A stretch of DNA of 43,300 bases from Porphyromonadaceae bacterium UBA7176. Lineage in GTDB: Bacteria > Bacteroidota > Bacteroidia > Bacteroidales > Muribaculaceae. Below are positions 1 to 7,668 of the stretch, piece after piece. The translations under genes were made by a program, and so were the position numbers. Every line of letters begins with the position of its first letter. The stretch's first letter is position 1. Location: positions 12,158-55,457 of the forward strand of contig DKVO01000041.1 of NCBI GenBank assembly GCA_002491245.1, read 5' to 3'. Under the pieces are notes generated by a model. That model did not search any database and was not told the DNA's origin. It saw only the letters and a program-made list of their open reading frames with translations.

Positions 1-41
1 AGATACGAATAAGTCGAGGGTAAAAATGCAGATTATTTATA

Positions 42-476
42 TCAATAATCACCCATGTCGGAGAGTATTTCGGAGTAATCCAAGCCGAGGCGCAGATAGT
101 GGAGCTCGCGCAAGGTTTCGGCAACTTCGCGCCGGTGTCTTGTCTCACATTCGCCAAGCCTGTGCCATACAGCATCAAGCCCTCTGCCGGCACGCAGAAT
201 TGTGTAGCGCTCGAGAGGTTTGAGATTTGTTCTCAACATATCGTCCTGAGGCGATAGGATCAGTGCTATCACATCTCTGAACAGACCGATGGCAGTGGCG
301 AGATAGCCGTTGTCGAATGCCATATAGCCCAGATCGACCATTCGGTATGCGCGGATATCGGGGCGCAGATTATCGGACGTAAGAGTTTCGATGAGGTTCT
401 GGAGAGTTTCGGCCGAAAGATAGTTGATATGGCCACGACGATTACAACTCAACACCTTAATTGCATAATTTTTCAT
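42..476 (-). CDS. Hypothetical protein, 144 aa
   Basis: I do not recognise this family. The protein is 144 residues, with no signal peptide or membrane segment; it begins MKNYAIKVLSCNRRG and the rest looks largely helical. An upstream in-frame TTG would add 11 residues, but the ATG at 476 is the more natural start. The middle part (AYRMVDLGYMAFDNGYLATAIGLF) has the small/aromatic spacing of one TPR-like helical pair, but one repeat is too little to assign a function. It lies downstream of the DUF2007 gene on the same strand, separated by a strong inverted repeat at 535-590, so it is probably transcribed on its own. The acidic and basic residues of the C-terminal half suggest a soluble cytoplasmic protein. 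Confidence 0.6.
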   Translation of the reverse strand: MKNYAIKVLSCNRRGHINYLSAETLQNLIETLTSDNLRPDIRAYRMVDLGYMAFDNGYLATAIGLFRDVIALILSPQDDMLRTNLKPLERYTILRAGRGLDAVWHRLGECETRHRREVAETLRELHYLRLGLDYSEILSDMGDY

Positions 477-534
477 TTTAATGCATTTAAAAGATTTACA
501 ATAAGTCAATTATCTCGTGTCGGAAGATAAAACA

Positions 535-590
535 ATCCGACATAATCCATGCCTTACCGCCTTGTCGGCGGTCGGTGGATTATGTCGGAT
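535..590 (-). terminator. Long inverted repeat, probable terminator
   Basis: A perfect 15-bp inverted repeat (535-549 against 576-590) encloses a second hairpin, ACCGCC/GGCGGT. Read on the minus strand it lies downstream of the DUF2007 gene and is followed by a short T-rich stretch, so it most likely ends the GH97-DUF2007 transcript. The arms are longer than a terminator needs, so another role is possible. Confidence 0.5.
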
Positions 591-679
591 AAAACTTATT
601 GGCCGTGTTGTCAGCCTATGTCGTTATAGAAGCTCATGTCTATTATACGGCATTTTAGATTTTTTTTCGGTGAAAAGAG

Positions 680-898
680 TCAGATATCTCCGCATTCTTT
701 CAAAAGATTGAGAGCAGTCGGCAGGTCTTCGGACCTGACCATCAACCGTACAGGAGCCCATGTGGCACCGGCCATATACATTCTTGCCATGTTCGAACCT
801 TCGACTATGGCCGGTATGCCATTGCTCTCGAGCATTCCACGGGCTATGTTGGCGGTCACTTCGTCGGTATATTCCGCTGCGAGGACTATATCTGCCAT
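680..898 (-). CDS. DUF2007-type small protein, 72 aa
   Basis: This small soluble protein resembles the DUF2007 'putative signal transducing protein' family, whose members are usually 65-80 residues. It shows a first half of the form AEYTDEVTANIARGMLESNGIPAIVEG and a second half ending VRLMVRSEDLPTALNLLKE, the beta-alpha-beta plus C-terminal helix pattern of that ferredoxin-like fold. No enzymatic function is established for the family. Its ATG lies only three bases after the stop of the GH97 gene at 902, so the two are almost certainly co-transcribed. That link may be positional rather than functional, since DUF2007 proteins occur beside many unrelated genes. Confidence 0.75.
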   Translation of the reverse strand: MADIVLAAEYTDEVTANIARGMLESNGIPAIVEGSNMARMYMAGATWAPVRLMVRSEDLPTALNLLKECGDI

Positions 899-901
899 AT
901 A

Positions 902-2854
902 TTACTTCACTGGTTTCAGGACACCAGTCCAGCCACCGTTACGGGCAACTTTCATTTCCACTTTATCGCCTTGCTTCACAAGGCTGTTCTTCATCCGGTA
1001 GTCCATAGCCTGACGGGGTGCGTTGATGCCGTCTTCAAACCATGTCATCTGATAAGTCTGACCGGGCTGGAGGAAATCGAGGATAAATTCGTCGTTGCGC
1101 CAGCGCTGGCCGTCGGCTGCTATTGCGGCTACATACCATTCATCGCCTTTGCGCTTGGCAACGCAGTAGTATTTGCCCGGCTCGGCCTTGAGTACCTTTG
1201 TCTCATCCCAGGTTGTGGGCACTTCGGCTATGAATTGAGTACATTCGGGGTTACGGTAGTACATCGTAGGGCTGTCGGCAGTCATCTGCAGGCCGCTTTC
1301 GAAGACGGTGAAGAGTGCCATCTGATAAGCACGTGTGCCTATAGAGGACGAGTTGGGACGGTCGGTACCGTAGGCTTCGGGCTGCATACTGATCATGGCT
1401 CCGGGAGTATAGTCCATCGGGCCGACAGCATTGCGCATGAAAGGCAACCAGAGAGAATTGCCGGGGTTTGTATGACCCATATTCTCCATGCCTCTCACAC
1501 CTTCGTAAGATATCACATTTGGATAACGGATATCGAGACCGGCAGGTTTATGGACACCGTGGAAGTCGACAAGGAGATGATGCTTGGCTGCCTCACGGGC
1601 CACTCGCTCGAGGTAATCGTTCATCCATTGGTCGCCACGGTCCATAAAGTCGATTTTTAGACCTTTTATACCCCAATCGCTAAGGGTACCGAAGAGTTCA
1701 AAGTTGTTTTCTACAGTAAGCCATGTGAGCCACAGTATCAGGCCTACTCCTTTTTCGTTGCCATAGCGTATGAGTTCTTTCACATCCACGGTGGGGTTGG
1801 GAGTATATGGGTCGAGCGTTGTCTTGGCCCATCCTTCGTCGAGAATAATGTACTCTATACCATGCTTGGCAGCGAAGTCGATAAAGTATTTGTAAGTATC
1901 GAGGTTGAAGCCCGAAACGAAATCAACATCAGGACCGTAGACCGACGCACCGTTCCACCATTCCCAAGATGCTTTTCCGGGAACGATCCACGACGGATCT
2001 TCAATCTCCGGACCCGAGCTGAGCTGGGCCGTAAGAGTCTGAGTAGCTATATCGGCAGGCGAACCGAAGGCTATGTAGCGCCAGGGCATCGAGCGTTTGC
2101 CGGATGTACGGGTCATATACTCTGCCTCCTCGAGTATCTTTACACTGCGGTCGCCGTCATCACCGAATTTGAGAGGTACACGGGGGAAGGCTGCGTTGAA
2201 ACCTGTACCGGTACCTTTGAGGAACATGCCGGCATAGTCCTTCAAGTCACTTTCCGACACAAGAAGCCACTCTCCGCCCGGGAGCTGGAAGAGTGCAGGC
2301 AGAGTCGACATGCGGTCGCCGCTATTCCACTCAGCAAGGGGTTTGTGGGTATACATCTCTTCCGACGAGGTCTTGAACCCGTAAGGTTGCTGAAGATGGG
2401 CTGTCGTAGCGGCAGGCATGACTACTTTGAAGTCTTCGTCGAGTATATTCAATGAATCGGGTATACGGGTCACGAAACGGTATGCCATAGCGTTGTCGAA
2501 CATACGGAATTCGATATCGTATTTGCCGCAATTGAGGGTCAGCTGGTTGTAATGGTCGCGTATACTCGATTTCTTGACAGGCACCACGGGTTCGAAAACA
2601 CGGTCAACTGTATTCTTTTTAGCCTTCTTTACTTTAGCATTGTTGCCAAAAGTCTGGCCGGGAGTTATGAGCGCAGCCACACCATCGAGTGTCTCGCCAC
2701 CGGGAGTGGTGAGTTCGAAACGCATGGAGTCTGAAGGTGTTACTATCAGTTTTGCTTTATTGTCGGGCGAAGATACTGTATATGTCTTCGGTGCAGCATA
2801 TGACGAAAATGCTACAATAGCTGACATTAATAATGCAGTAAATGTCTGTTTCAT
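902..2854 (-). CDS. Glycoside hydrolase family 97 enzyme
   Basis: Secreted or periplasmic GH97 enzyme of 650 residues, the usual family length, with a signal peptide at about residues 1-20 ending SYAAP. The N-terminal beta-sandwich covers roughly 25-290 and the catalytic (beta/alpha)8 barrel 290-560, followed by a small C-terminal beta domain. The barrel carries W-E-W-W-N near 298, ILDEGW near 338 and GLKIDFMDRGDQ, where Asp402 sits at the nucleophile position of the retaining alpha-galactosidase branch. Glu451 in ISYEGVRG matches the acid/base. This points to a retaining alpha-galactosidase-type enzyme rather than a SusB-like inverting alpha-glucosidase, though the exact substrate cannot be read. 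It is clearly more distant from the tandem GH97 pair at 32-36 kb than those two are from each other. A terminator separates it from tyrS upstream. Confidence 0.93.
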   Translation of the reverse strand: MKQTFTALLMSAIVAFSSYAAPKTYTVSSPDNKAKLIVTPSDSMRFELTTPGGETLDGVAALITPGQTFGNNAKVKKAKKNTVDRVFEPVVPVKKSSIRDHYNQLTLNCGKYDIEFRMFDNAMAYRFVTRIPDSLNILDEDFKVVMPAATTAHLQQPYGFKTSSEEMYTHKPLAEWNSGDRMSTLPALFQLPGGEWLLVSESDLKDYAGMFLKGTGTGFNAAFPRVPLKFGDDGDRSVKILEEAEYMTRTSGKRSMPWRYIAFGSPADIATQTLTAQLSSGPEIEDPSWIVPGKASWEWWNGASVYGPDVDFVSGFNLDTYKYFIDFAAKHGIEYIILDEGWAKTTLDPYTPNPTVDVKELIRYGNEKGVGLILWLTWLTVENNFELFGTLSDWGIKGLKIDFMDRGDQWMNDYLERVAREAAKHHLLVDFHGVHKPAGLDIRYPNVISYEGVRGMENMGHTNPGNSLWLPFMRNAVGPMDYTPGAMISMQPEAYGTDRPNSSSIGTRAYQMALFTVFESGLQMTADSPTMYYRNPECTQFIAEVPTTWDETKVLKAEPGKYYCVAKRKGDEWYVAAIAADGQRWRNDEFILDFLQPGQTYQMTWFEDGINAPRQAMDYRMKNSLVKQGDKVEMKVARNGGWTGVLKPVK

Positions 2855-2877
2855 GTTTTTTAAGGTCGTTGTAATTT

Positions 2878-2915
2878 AAAAAAAGGAGTGTAGATATTGT
2901 TGATCTACACTCCTT
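2878..2915 (-). terminator. Rho-independent terminator after tyrS
   Basis: A perfect 13-bp stem (2883-2895 with 2903-2915) has a 7-nt loop and is followed on the minus strand by a run of seven T. It lies 14 bp beyond the tyrS stop, so it ends the cdd-tyrS transcript before the GH97 gene. Confidence 0.9.
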
Positions 2916-2929
2916 GCTATATTCGGCTA

Positions 2930-4222
2930 TTATTTTACAATAAGCAGGAAGTAATTTTTCTTGCCTTTCTGGACGAGGATATAGCGGTTGGCCAACAGCA
3001 TGTCGGCCGAAGCTGTAGCCTGGGGATCGGTAAGTTTTTCTTTGTTGACCGACACGCCTCCGCCCTGCACAAGCTTGCGCATCTCGCCTTTCGAAGGGAA
3101 TACCGCAGCTTTTTCGGTGAGCAGGTCGGCCAGACGTATACCGGCATCGATGTCGGCACGGTCGACCTCAAACTGGGGCACGCCATCGAAAACATCGAGC
3201 AACGTGGCTTCGTCGAGACGGTGGAGAGCATCGGCGGTGTTGTTGCTGAAGAGTATCTGCGAGGCTTCCTGAGCGGCACGGAGGTCTTCGGCACTATGGA
3301 CCATAGTGGTGATTTCTTCGGCAAGGCGGCGCTGGAGCACGCGACGTCCGGGATCCTGGCGATGCTCTTCTATAAGCGCGTCTATTTCCTCCTTTGTAAG
3401 TGTAGTGAAGATCTTGATATATTTCTCGGCGTCGCCGTCGGCTACATTGAGCCAGAACTGATAGAATTTGTAGGGCGATGTGCGGTTGCGGTCAAGCCAC
3501 ACGTTGCCACCCTCGGTCTTGCCAAACTTTGTGCCGTCGGCCTTGGTGATAAGGTTGCAGGTTATGGCATAAGCCTCACCGTCGAGAGTACGGCGTATAA
3601 GCTCGGTACCGGTTGTCATATTGCCCCACTGGTCGCTGCCGCCGATCTGTATCTTGCAGTCGCGGTCGCGGTAGAGCGTAAGGAAGTCGTAGCCTTGCAC
3701 GAGCTGGTAGCTGAACTCGGTGAACGACATACCCTGCTGGTTCTCGCCCGACAGACGCTTCTTCACCGAGTCTTTTGCCATCATGTAGTTTACGGTGATG
3801 AGTTTACCTACATCGCGGATGAAGTCGAGGAAAGTAAAGTTTTTCATCCAGTCGTAATTGTTGACCAATACCGCTGCGTTGGGTGCATCGGAATCGAAAT
3901 CAAGAAAGTGGGCGAGCTGACGCTTGATACCTTCCTGATTGTGGCGGAGAGTTGTCTCGTCGAGGAGCTTGCGTTCCTGGCTCTTCATCGATGGGTCGCC
4001 TATCATGCCGGTGGCACCACCGACGAGAGCGATAGGTTTGTGGCCGCAACGCTGGAAATGCTTGAGCATCATCACACCTACAAGGTGGCCTATATGGAGG
4101 CTGTCGGCTGTCGGGTCGATACCGAGGTAGCCAACAGTCATGCCTTTTTTAAGTTCGTCTTCAGTTCCCGGCATCACGGTGTGTATCATGCCGCGCCAGG
4201 TGAGTTCTTCTATAAAATCCAT
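2930..4222 (-). CDS. tyrS: Tyrosyl-tRNA synthetase
   Basis: Class I aminoacyl-tRNA synthetase that charges tRNA-Tyr with tyrosine in the cytoplasm. At 430 residues it has normal bacterial length. The HIGH signature is exact at residues 43-46 (HIGHL), and the KMSKS-type loop appears as KFGKT at 232-236, the form usual in bacterial TyrRS. Tyrosine-site features are present, with YQLVQGYDF around 172-180 and GGSDQWGN at 194-201. The last 65 residues form an S4 RNA-binding domain (RKLVQGGGVSVNKEKL). The gene follows cdd on the same strand with an 82-bp gap and is likely co-transcribed with it; I saw no convincing promoter of the TAnnTTTG type in the gap. Confidence 0.97.
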   Translation of the reverse strand: MDFIEELTWRGMIHTVMPGTEDELKKGMTVGYLGIDPTADSLHIGHLVGVMMLKHFQRCGHKPIALVGGATGMIGDPSMKSQERKLLDETTLRHNQEGIKRQLAHFLDFDSDAPNAAVLVNNYDWMKNFTFLDFIRDVGKLITVNYMMAKDSVKKRLSGENQQGMSFTEFSYQLVQGYDFLTLYRDRDCKIQIGGSDQWGNMTTGTELIRRTLDGEAYAITCNLITKADGTKFGKTEGGNVWLDRNRTSPYKFYQFWLNVADGDAEKYIKIFTTLTKEEIDALIEEHRQDPGRRVLQRRLAEEITTMVHSAEDLRAAQEASQILFSNNTADALHRLDEATLLDVFDGVPQFEVDRADIDAGIRLADLLTEKAAVFPSKGEMRKLVQGGGVSVNKEKLTDPQATASADMLLANRYILVQKGKKNYFLLIVK

Positions 4223-4304
4223 TTTTATCTATTCAATTTCCACTGAGTGCGGAAATCGATGTTTAAAGGGTTATTGTTCTGTATTTATCTCAAATTTTGA
4301 ACTG

Positions 4305-4778
4305 TCAAAAACTTGTGAAAGCCAGAGGCAGGAGCGATTTTACCGACGGTAGACGGTATATCTGGTCCGCACCGACCAACAGGACCGGAACATTGCGTCC
4401 TGCCAAGGTTTCGTATTCGAGCAGAGCCTGCCGGCATGCGCCGCAAGGAGCTGTCGGCAACGACGGCTCTTTCATATCTTTGTCGAGGGCCGTGACGGCA
4501 ATCATCTTGAACTTCACGCCGGGATAGTTGGCACCGGCATAATAACAGGCCGAACGTTCGGCACAAGTACCCGACGGATACGCCGCATTTTCCTGATTGG
4601 CACCGGTCACCACAGTGCCGTCATCGAGCAATATCGCCGCTCCCACATGGAAGTGGCTGTAAGGCGCATATGCACCTGCGGCCGCTTTTCGGGCAGCATC
4701 GACAAGACACTTTTCTTCACTGCCAAGTTCTTCGTAATTTAACGATATGACAGTGGTCACTATTTCTATCTCTTTCAT
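4305..4778 (-). CDS. cdd: Cytidine deaminase
   Basis: Zinc-dependent cytidine/deoxycytidine deaminase of pyrimidine salvage, converting cytidine to uridine in the cytoplasm. The protein is 157 residues, normal for the homotetrameric form. Zinc ligands are Cys72 in TCAERSA and Cys112/Cys115 in PCGACRQ, with Glu74 as the proton-shuttling residue. YAPYSHFHVGAA near 38-48 is the conserved substrate-side segment. The ATG at 4778 is preferred over an in-frame TTG nine bases upstream. It is first in a probable two-gene unit with tyrS and has a good Bacteroidetes-type promoter at 4802-4831. Confidence 0.96.
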   Translation of the reverse strand: MKEIEIVTTVISLNYEELGSEEKCLVDAARKAAAGAYAPYSHFHVGAAILLDDGTVVTGANQENAAYPSGTCAERSACYYAGANYPGVKFKMIAVTALDKDMKEPSLPTAPCGACRQALLEYETLAGRNVPVLLVGADQIYRLPSVKSLLPLAFTSF

Positions 4779-4801
4779 TGAATACAAGGGATTTGTGTAT
4801 G

Positions 4802-4831
4802 CAAAATTAATGATTTATAAGTTAAAACAAA
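4802..4831 (-). promoter_or_regulatory. Promoter for cdd
   Basis: On the minus strand there is TTTG, an 18-nt spacer and TAATTTTG. This fits the Bacteroidetes housekeeping promoter (TTTG, 19-21 nt, TAnnTTTG) apart from a spacer one base short. It lies 24 bp upstream of the cdd start and is back to back with the promoter for the TPR gene. Confidence 0.6.
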
Positions 4832-4847
4832 AAATATGCCCCGAAAA

Positions 4848-4879
4848 TTTTTATAATTGTCAAATATACACTACTTTTG
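4848..4879 (+). promoter_or_regulatory. Probable promoter for the TPR gene
   Basis: TACTTTTG at 4872-4879 matches the TAnnTTTG -7 element. The -33 region, 20 nt upstream, reads TTTT instead of TTTG. The ATG follows 41 bp later. Confidence 0.5.
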
Positions 4880-4920
4880 CAGTTCGAAAGCATATGCCGC
4901 GCAGGCTATGGCGGCATATC

Positions 4921-5595
4921 ATGAATACAGATAACGAAAACCCAAACATAACAATGGAAAATAACCGCCCTACCTCACAGGAGGTCGAACAGACAGAAGA
5001 CATCGTAACTAAAGCACGCGCCAACAAAAAATCGATTATCGCCGTTTGCGTAGTAGTGGCGGTTTGCGTAGTCGCAGCTCTCGTCTACGTCATGATAAGC
5101 CAGAGCGGCAGCAAAAAAGCCGATGAACTCATTGCCAAAGCCGACGCCGCACAGAACGACAGCATCGCACTCGCACTCTATGCCGACGCTGCAAAAGCCG
5201 GATACAAGAGCGGCAACCGCGCCAAAGCCGAAATGGGTATACGTCTCTATCAGGACGGCAAATATGAGGAAGCTCTCAAATACCTCAACGACTGCAGCCT
5301 CGACGATGAAGTAGCCGAAGCCGGTGTCGAAACACTCAAAGGCGACTGCTACGTAAACCTCGACCAGCTCGAAAAAGCCCTCTCAGCATATAAGGACGCT
5401 ATCGACGACGCTGACGAAAACCCCGAAATCGTACCGTTCATCCTCATCAAGATGGCAAACATCTACCGTTCGCAGGGCAACTTCGACGCTGAAGCTAAAG
5501 CTTACAAAGAGATAATTGACGAATACCCCACATATGTCAACAACACCCGTGTGGATATACGCAAATACTACGAGCGAGCAATCGCAAGCAAGTAA
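4921..5595 (+). CDS. Membrane-anchored tetratricopeptide repeat protein
   Basis: A 224-residue bitopic protein with a cytoplasmic tail (1-37), one transmembrane helix at about 38-59 (IIAVCVVVAVCVVAALVYV) and an extracytoplasmic helical domain. The latter contains TPR-like units, for example AEMGIRLYQDGKYEEALKYL, LKGDCYVNLDQLEKALSAY and MANIYRSQGNFDAEAKAYKEI. This layout resembles the YfgM-like/TPR_21 proteins that sit at the periplasmic face of the inner membrane and contact envelope chaperones or the Sec machinery; that role is inferred from architecture only. The ATG at 4921 follows the promoter, and longer upstream forms run through it. Codons end strongly in C or A, unlike the plus-strand genes at the right end of the window. 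A hairpin terminator follows at once, so it is monocistronic. Confidence 0.85.
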   Translation: MNTDNENPNITMENNRPTSQEVEQTEDIVTKARANKKSIIAVCVVVAVCVVAALVYVMISQSGSKKADELIAKADAAQNDSIALALYADAAKAGYKSGNRAKAEMGIRLYQDGKYEEALKYLNDCSLDDEVAEAGVETLKGDCYVNLDQLEKALSAYKDAIDDADENPEIVPFILIKMANIYRSQGNFDAEAKAYKEIIDEYPTYVNNTRVDIRKYYERAIASK

Positions 5596-5614
5596 TAAAA
5601 CAAAAGACTCACAC

Positions 5615-5642
5615 AAAAGGGCTTGCTTCGGCAGGCCCTTTT
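5615..5642 (+). terminator. Terminator after the TPR gene
   Basis: A 12-bp stem with one G-T pair is capped by a C(TTCG)G tetraloop. The 3' arm ends in TTTT. It begins 19 bp after the stop codon. Confidence 0.85.
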
Positions 5643-5673
5643 GCGTTTAGACACAGCCTCTACTGATAAACCA

Positions 5674-7029
5674 ATGGATAATAAGAACACAGAGCGCTTA
5701 AACCGGCTGTCCGACCGACCCGTCGGGCGATTATTATGGGAATACAGTCTGCCGGCCGTCGTCGGTATGCTCGTCATGGCCCTTTACAATGTAGTCGACC
5801 GCATATTCATAGGCCAATGGGTCGGACCCGATGCTATAGCAGGCCTTGCAATCACATTCCCAGTGATGAACCTCACCACAGCCATAGGTGTACTCATCGG
5901 TGTAGGCTCGTCTGCAAAAGTATCGATAGTACTTGGTGCCGGAAACAGATCCGAAGCCAATCTTATCCTTGGCAACGCCCTTGTGCTGACCTTCATCAAC
6001 GCTGCCATATATATAATACTGTTCGCCATATACCTCGACCCTCTCCTTCATCTTTTCGGAGCAAGCGATGCCACCCTGCCTTATGCCAGGGGCTATATGC
6101 TCACTCTGCTACCCGGATGTCTGTTGACAAACCTCGCCTATGGCCTCAACAACATCATGCGTGCATCCGGTTATCCCCAACGAGCAATGGCCACAATGCT
6201 CATAGGAGCAGCCGTCAACGTTATCCTCGATCCTCTTTTCATCTACGTGCTCGACTGGGGCATCGAAGGTGCAGCCCTTGCCACCGACATAGCGATGGCC
6301 GTGTCGGCTATATTCGTATGTGCCCATTTCATGCGTCGCGACGTCACAGTGCGTTTCTGCAGTGGTTGCTACCGCCTCGACTGGAAACTTATAGGCGGAA
6401 TAATAGCTATCGGTGCTGCTCCGGCTATTGTCAACGCTGCGTCGTGTATTGTCAACGCCCTTGTCAACAATTCGCTCGCCGGACACGGAAGCGACCGCGA
6501 CATAGCCGCCGCCGGCATCATGGTCACATACACATCTCTCCTTGTCACAATAGTACTGGGCATATGTCAGGGTATGCAACCCATCGTTGGATATAATTTC
6601 GGAGCCGGTCTCCACCACCGTCTGCGCCGTACCTACGGACTCGCTGTCGCTGCCGCCTCTGCCATTACAGCCGGAGGAGCAATCATAGGCATATTCTTCG
6701 CTCGCGAGATAGGCATGGCTTTCAGCAACGATGCACCTCTGCTCGATGCCACCGAGCGCGCTCTGCACCTCTGTCTCTGGGCATTTCCTTTTGTCGGTTT
6801 CCAGATCATATCAACTTCGCTCTTCCAAAGTATAGGACAAGCGACAAAATCTATCATCGTAGGTTTGTTGCGCCAGGTGGTATTCCTCATTCCCCTGCTC
6901 ATATTTCTGCCTCGCTACTTCGATGTCGATGGTGTATGGTTATCATTTCCTATATCCGACCTCGTCGCCACTGTAGTCACCGCAATACTGATCATAATCC
7001 AGTTTCGCCAGAGTAATCAACAACGTTGA
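5674..7029 (+). CDS. MATE family efflux transporter
   Basis: Inner-membrane multidrug and toxic compound extrusion (MATE) transporter of 451 residues with about twelve hydrophobic helices. The family exports cationic drugs, dyes or metabolites in exchange for Na+ or H+. The first repeat contains LWEYSLPAVVGMLVMALYNVVD and RIFIGQWVGPDAIAGL, the typical MATE helix 1-2 region; the second repeat contains YNFGAGLHHRLRR. The ATG at 5674 is chosen because the upstream in-frame codons overlap the terminator of the preceding gene and add a non-membrane segment. A hairpin with T8 follows at 7080-7142. The substrate cannot be predicted. Codon usage is C/A-ending like the TPR gene before it. Confidence 0.93.
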   Translation: MDNKNTERLNRLSDRPVGRLLWEYSLPAVVGMLVMALYNVVDRIFIGQWVGPDAIAGLAITFPVMNLTTAIGVLIGVGSSAKVSIVLGAGNRSEANLILGNALVLTFINAAIYIILFAIYLDPLLHLFGASDATLPYARGYMLTLLPGCLLTNLAYGLNNIMRASGYPQRAMATMLIGAAVNVILDPLFIYVLDWGIEGAALATDIAMAVSAIFVCAHFMRRDVTVRFCSGCYRLDWKLIGGIIAIGAAPAIVNAASCIVNALVNNSLAGHGSDRDIAAAGIMVTYTSLLVTIVLGICQGMQPIVGYNFGAGLHHRLRRTYGLAVAAASAITAGGAIIGIFFAREIGMAFSNDAPLLDATERALHLCLWAFPFVGFQIISTSLFQSIGQATKSIIVGLLRQVVFLIPLLIFLPRYFDVDGVWLSFPISDLVATVVTAILIIIQFRQSNQQR

Positions 7030-7458
7030 TAACATTGTTGATAACCGAAGATAACTTCCAAACATCTTTTTTTTGACAAACCGTAAAATTGTATAAGCCG
7101 TATCCATCACGGCAAATGCAAATTTACGGTCTGCTTTTTTTTATCTCTTTTTCGAAGCCTTACCTACACAAAACAGATACCTTATCAACCGAAAAACAAG
7201 CCTTAAACTTATCAAATTATCAAACAATACAGTTATCAACACAATGTTCATAACTACACAATAGTACTAAAAACCAACATTTTAATATGTTCACAAAGTG
7301 TCAATTCACCATTATTCATAATCAATAAGCCATAAAAGCAAATATATGCCATAAATCTTATCAAAGCTATCGACACCCGTTATTATTACTCCTCATTTTT
7401 TTGTTTTAAAAAATTTTTTTCAAATAAAGAGATAATTAAAAATAAAGGATGTCGATAA
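7024..7458. other. AT-rich intergenic region with DnaA-box-like 9-mers; possible replication origin
   Basis: The 639-bp gap between the MATE and receptor genes holds no gene I can support. It contains a cluster of TTATC-cored 9-mers: TTATCAACA at 7233-7241 (plus) and 7036-7044 (minus), TTATCGACA at 7450-7458 (minus), TTATCAACG at 7024-7032 (minus), TTATCAACC at 7182-7190, and TTATCAAA variants at 7209, 7217 and 7358. The first three differ by one base from the consensus DnaA box TTATCCACA. A nearly pure A+T stretch lies at about 7395-7445, as expected for an unwinding element. No dnaA or other replication gene is visible nearby, so an origin is only a hypothesis. Confidence 0.35.
7080..7142 (+). 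terminator. Branched terminator after the MATE gene
   Basis: The outer arms ACCGTAAA and TTTACGGT enclose an inner hairpin GCCGT/ACGGC with a 7-nt loop. A run of eight T follows at 7135-7142. It is a large bulged structure but has the classic intrinsic-terminator arrangement. Confidence 0.75.
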
Positions 7459-7582
7459 GTCGGAGATGATTGCGACAAGCCGTCTGATTGCTTACTTTCC
7501 ATACCTTCGGGGGCAGAACATCTGTCGTTACATAAAAAAAACATAAAGGGGTATATAATGTAAATAAATCAAAAAAAATGTG

Positions 7583-7590
7583 TAATTTTG
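7583..7590 (+). promoter_or_regulatory. -7 element for the TonB-dependent receptor gene
   Basis: TAATTTTG matches TAnnTTTG and is followed by GCAAC. No clear TTTG occurs at the expected distance upstream. It would give a leader of about 70 nt before the ATG at 7669. Confidence 0.45.
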
Positions 7591-7668
7591 CAACGTGAAA
7601 AAGTAACTCTCTCTCCCATGTCCGATATCTTAGGCAACGACCAATCAATATCACCAATATTATAAGCA

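Noticed and set aside
517..1001. Two overlapping small plus-strand frames near 517-1001
   Set aside because: They run through the inverted repeat and opposite the DUF2007 gene and show no recognisable sequence.
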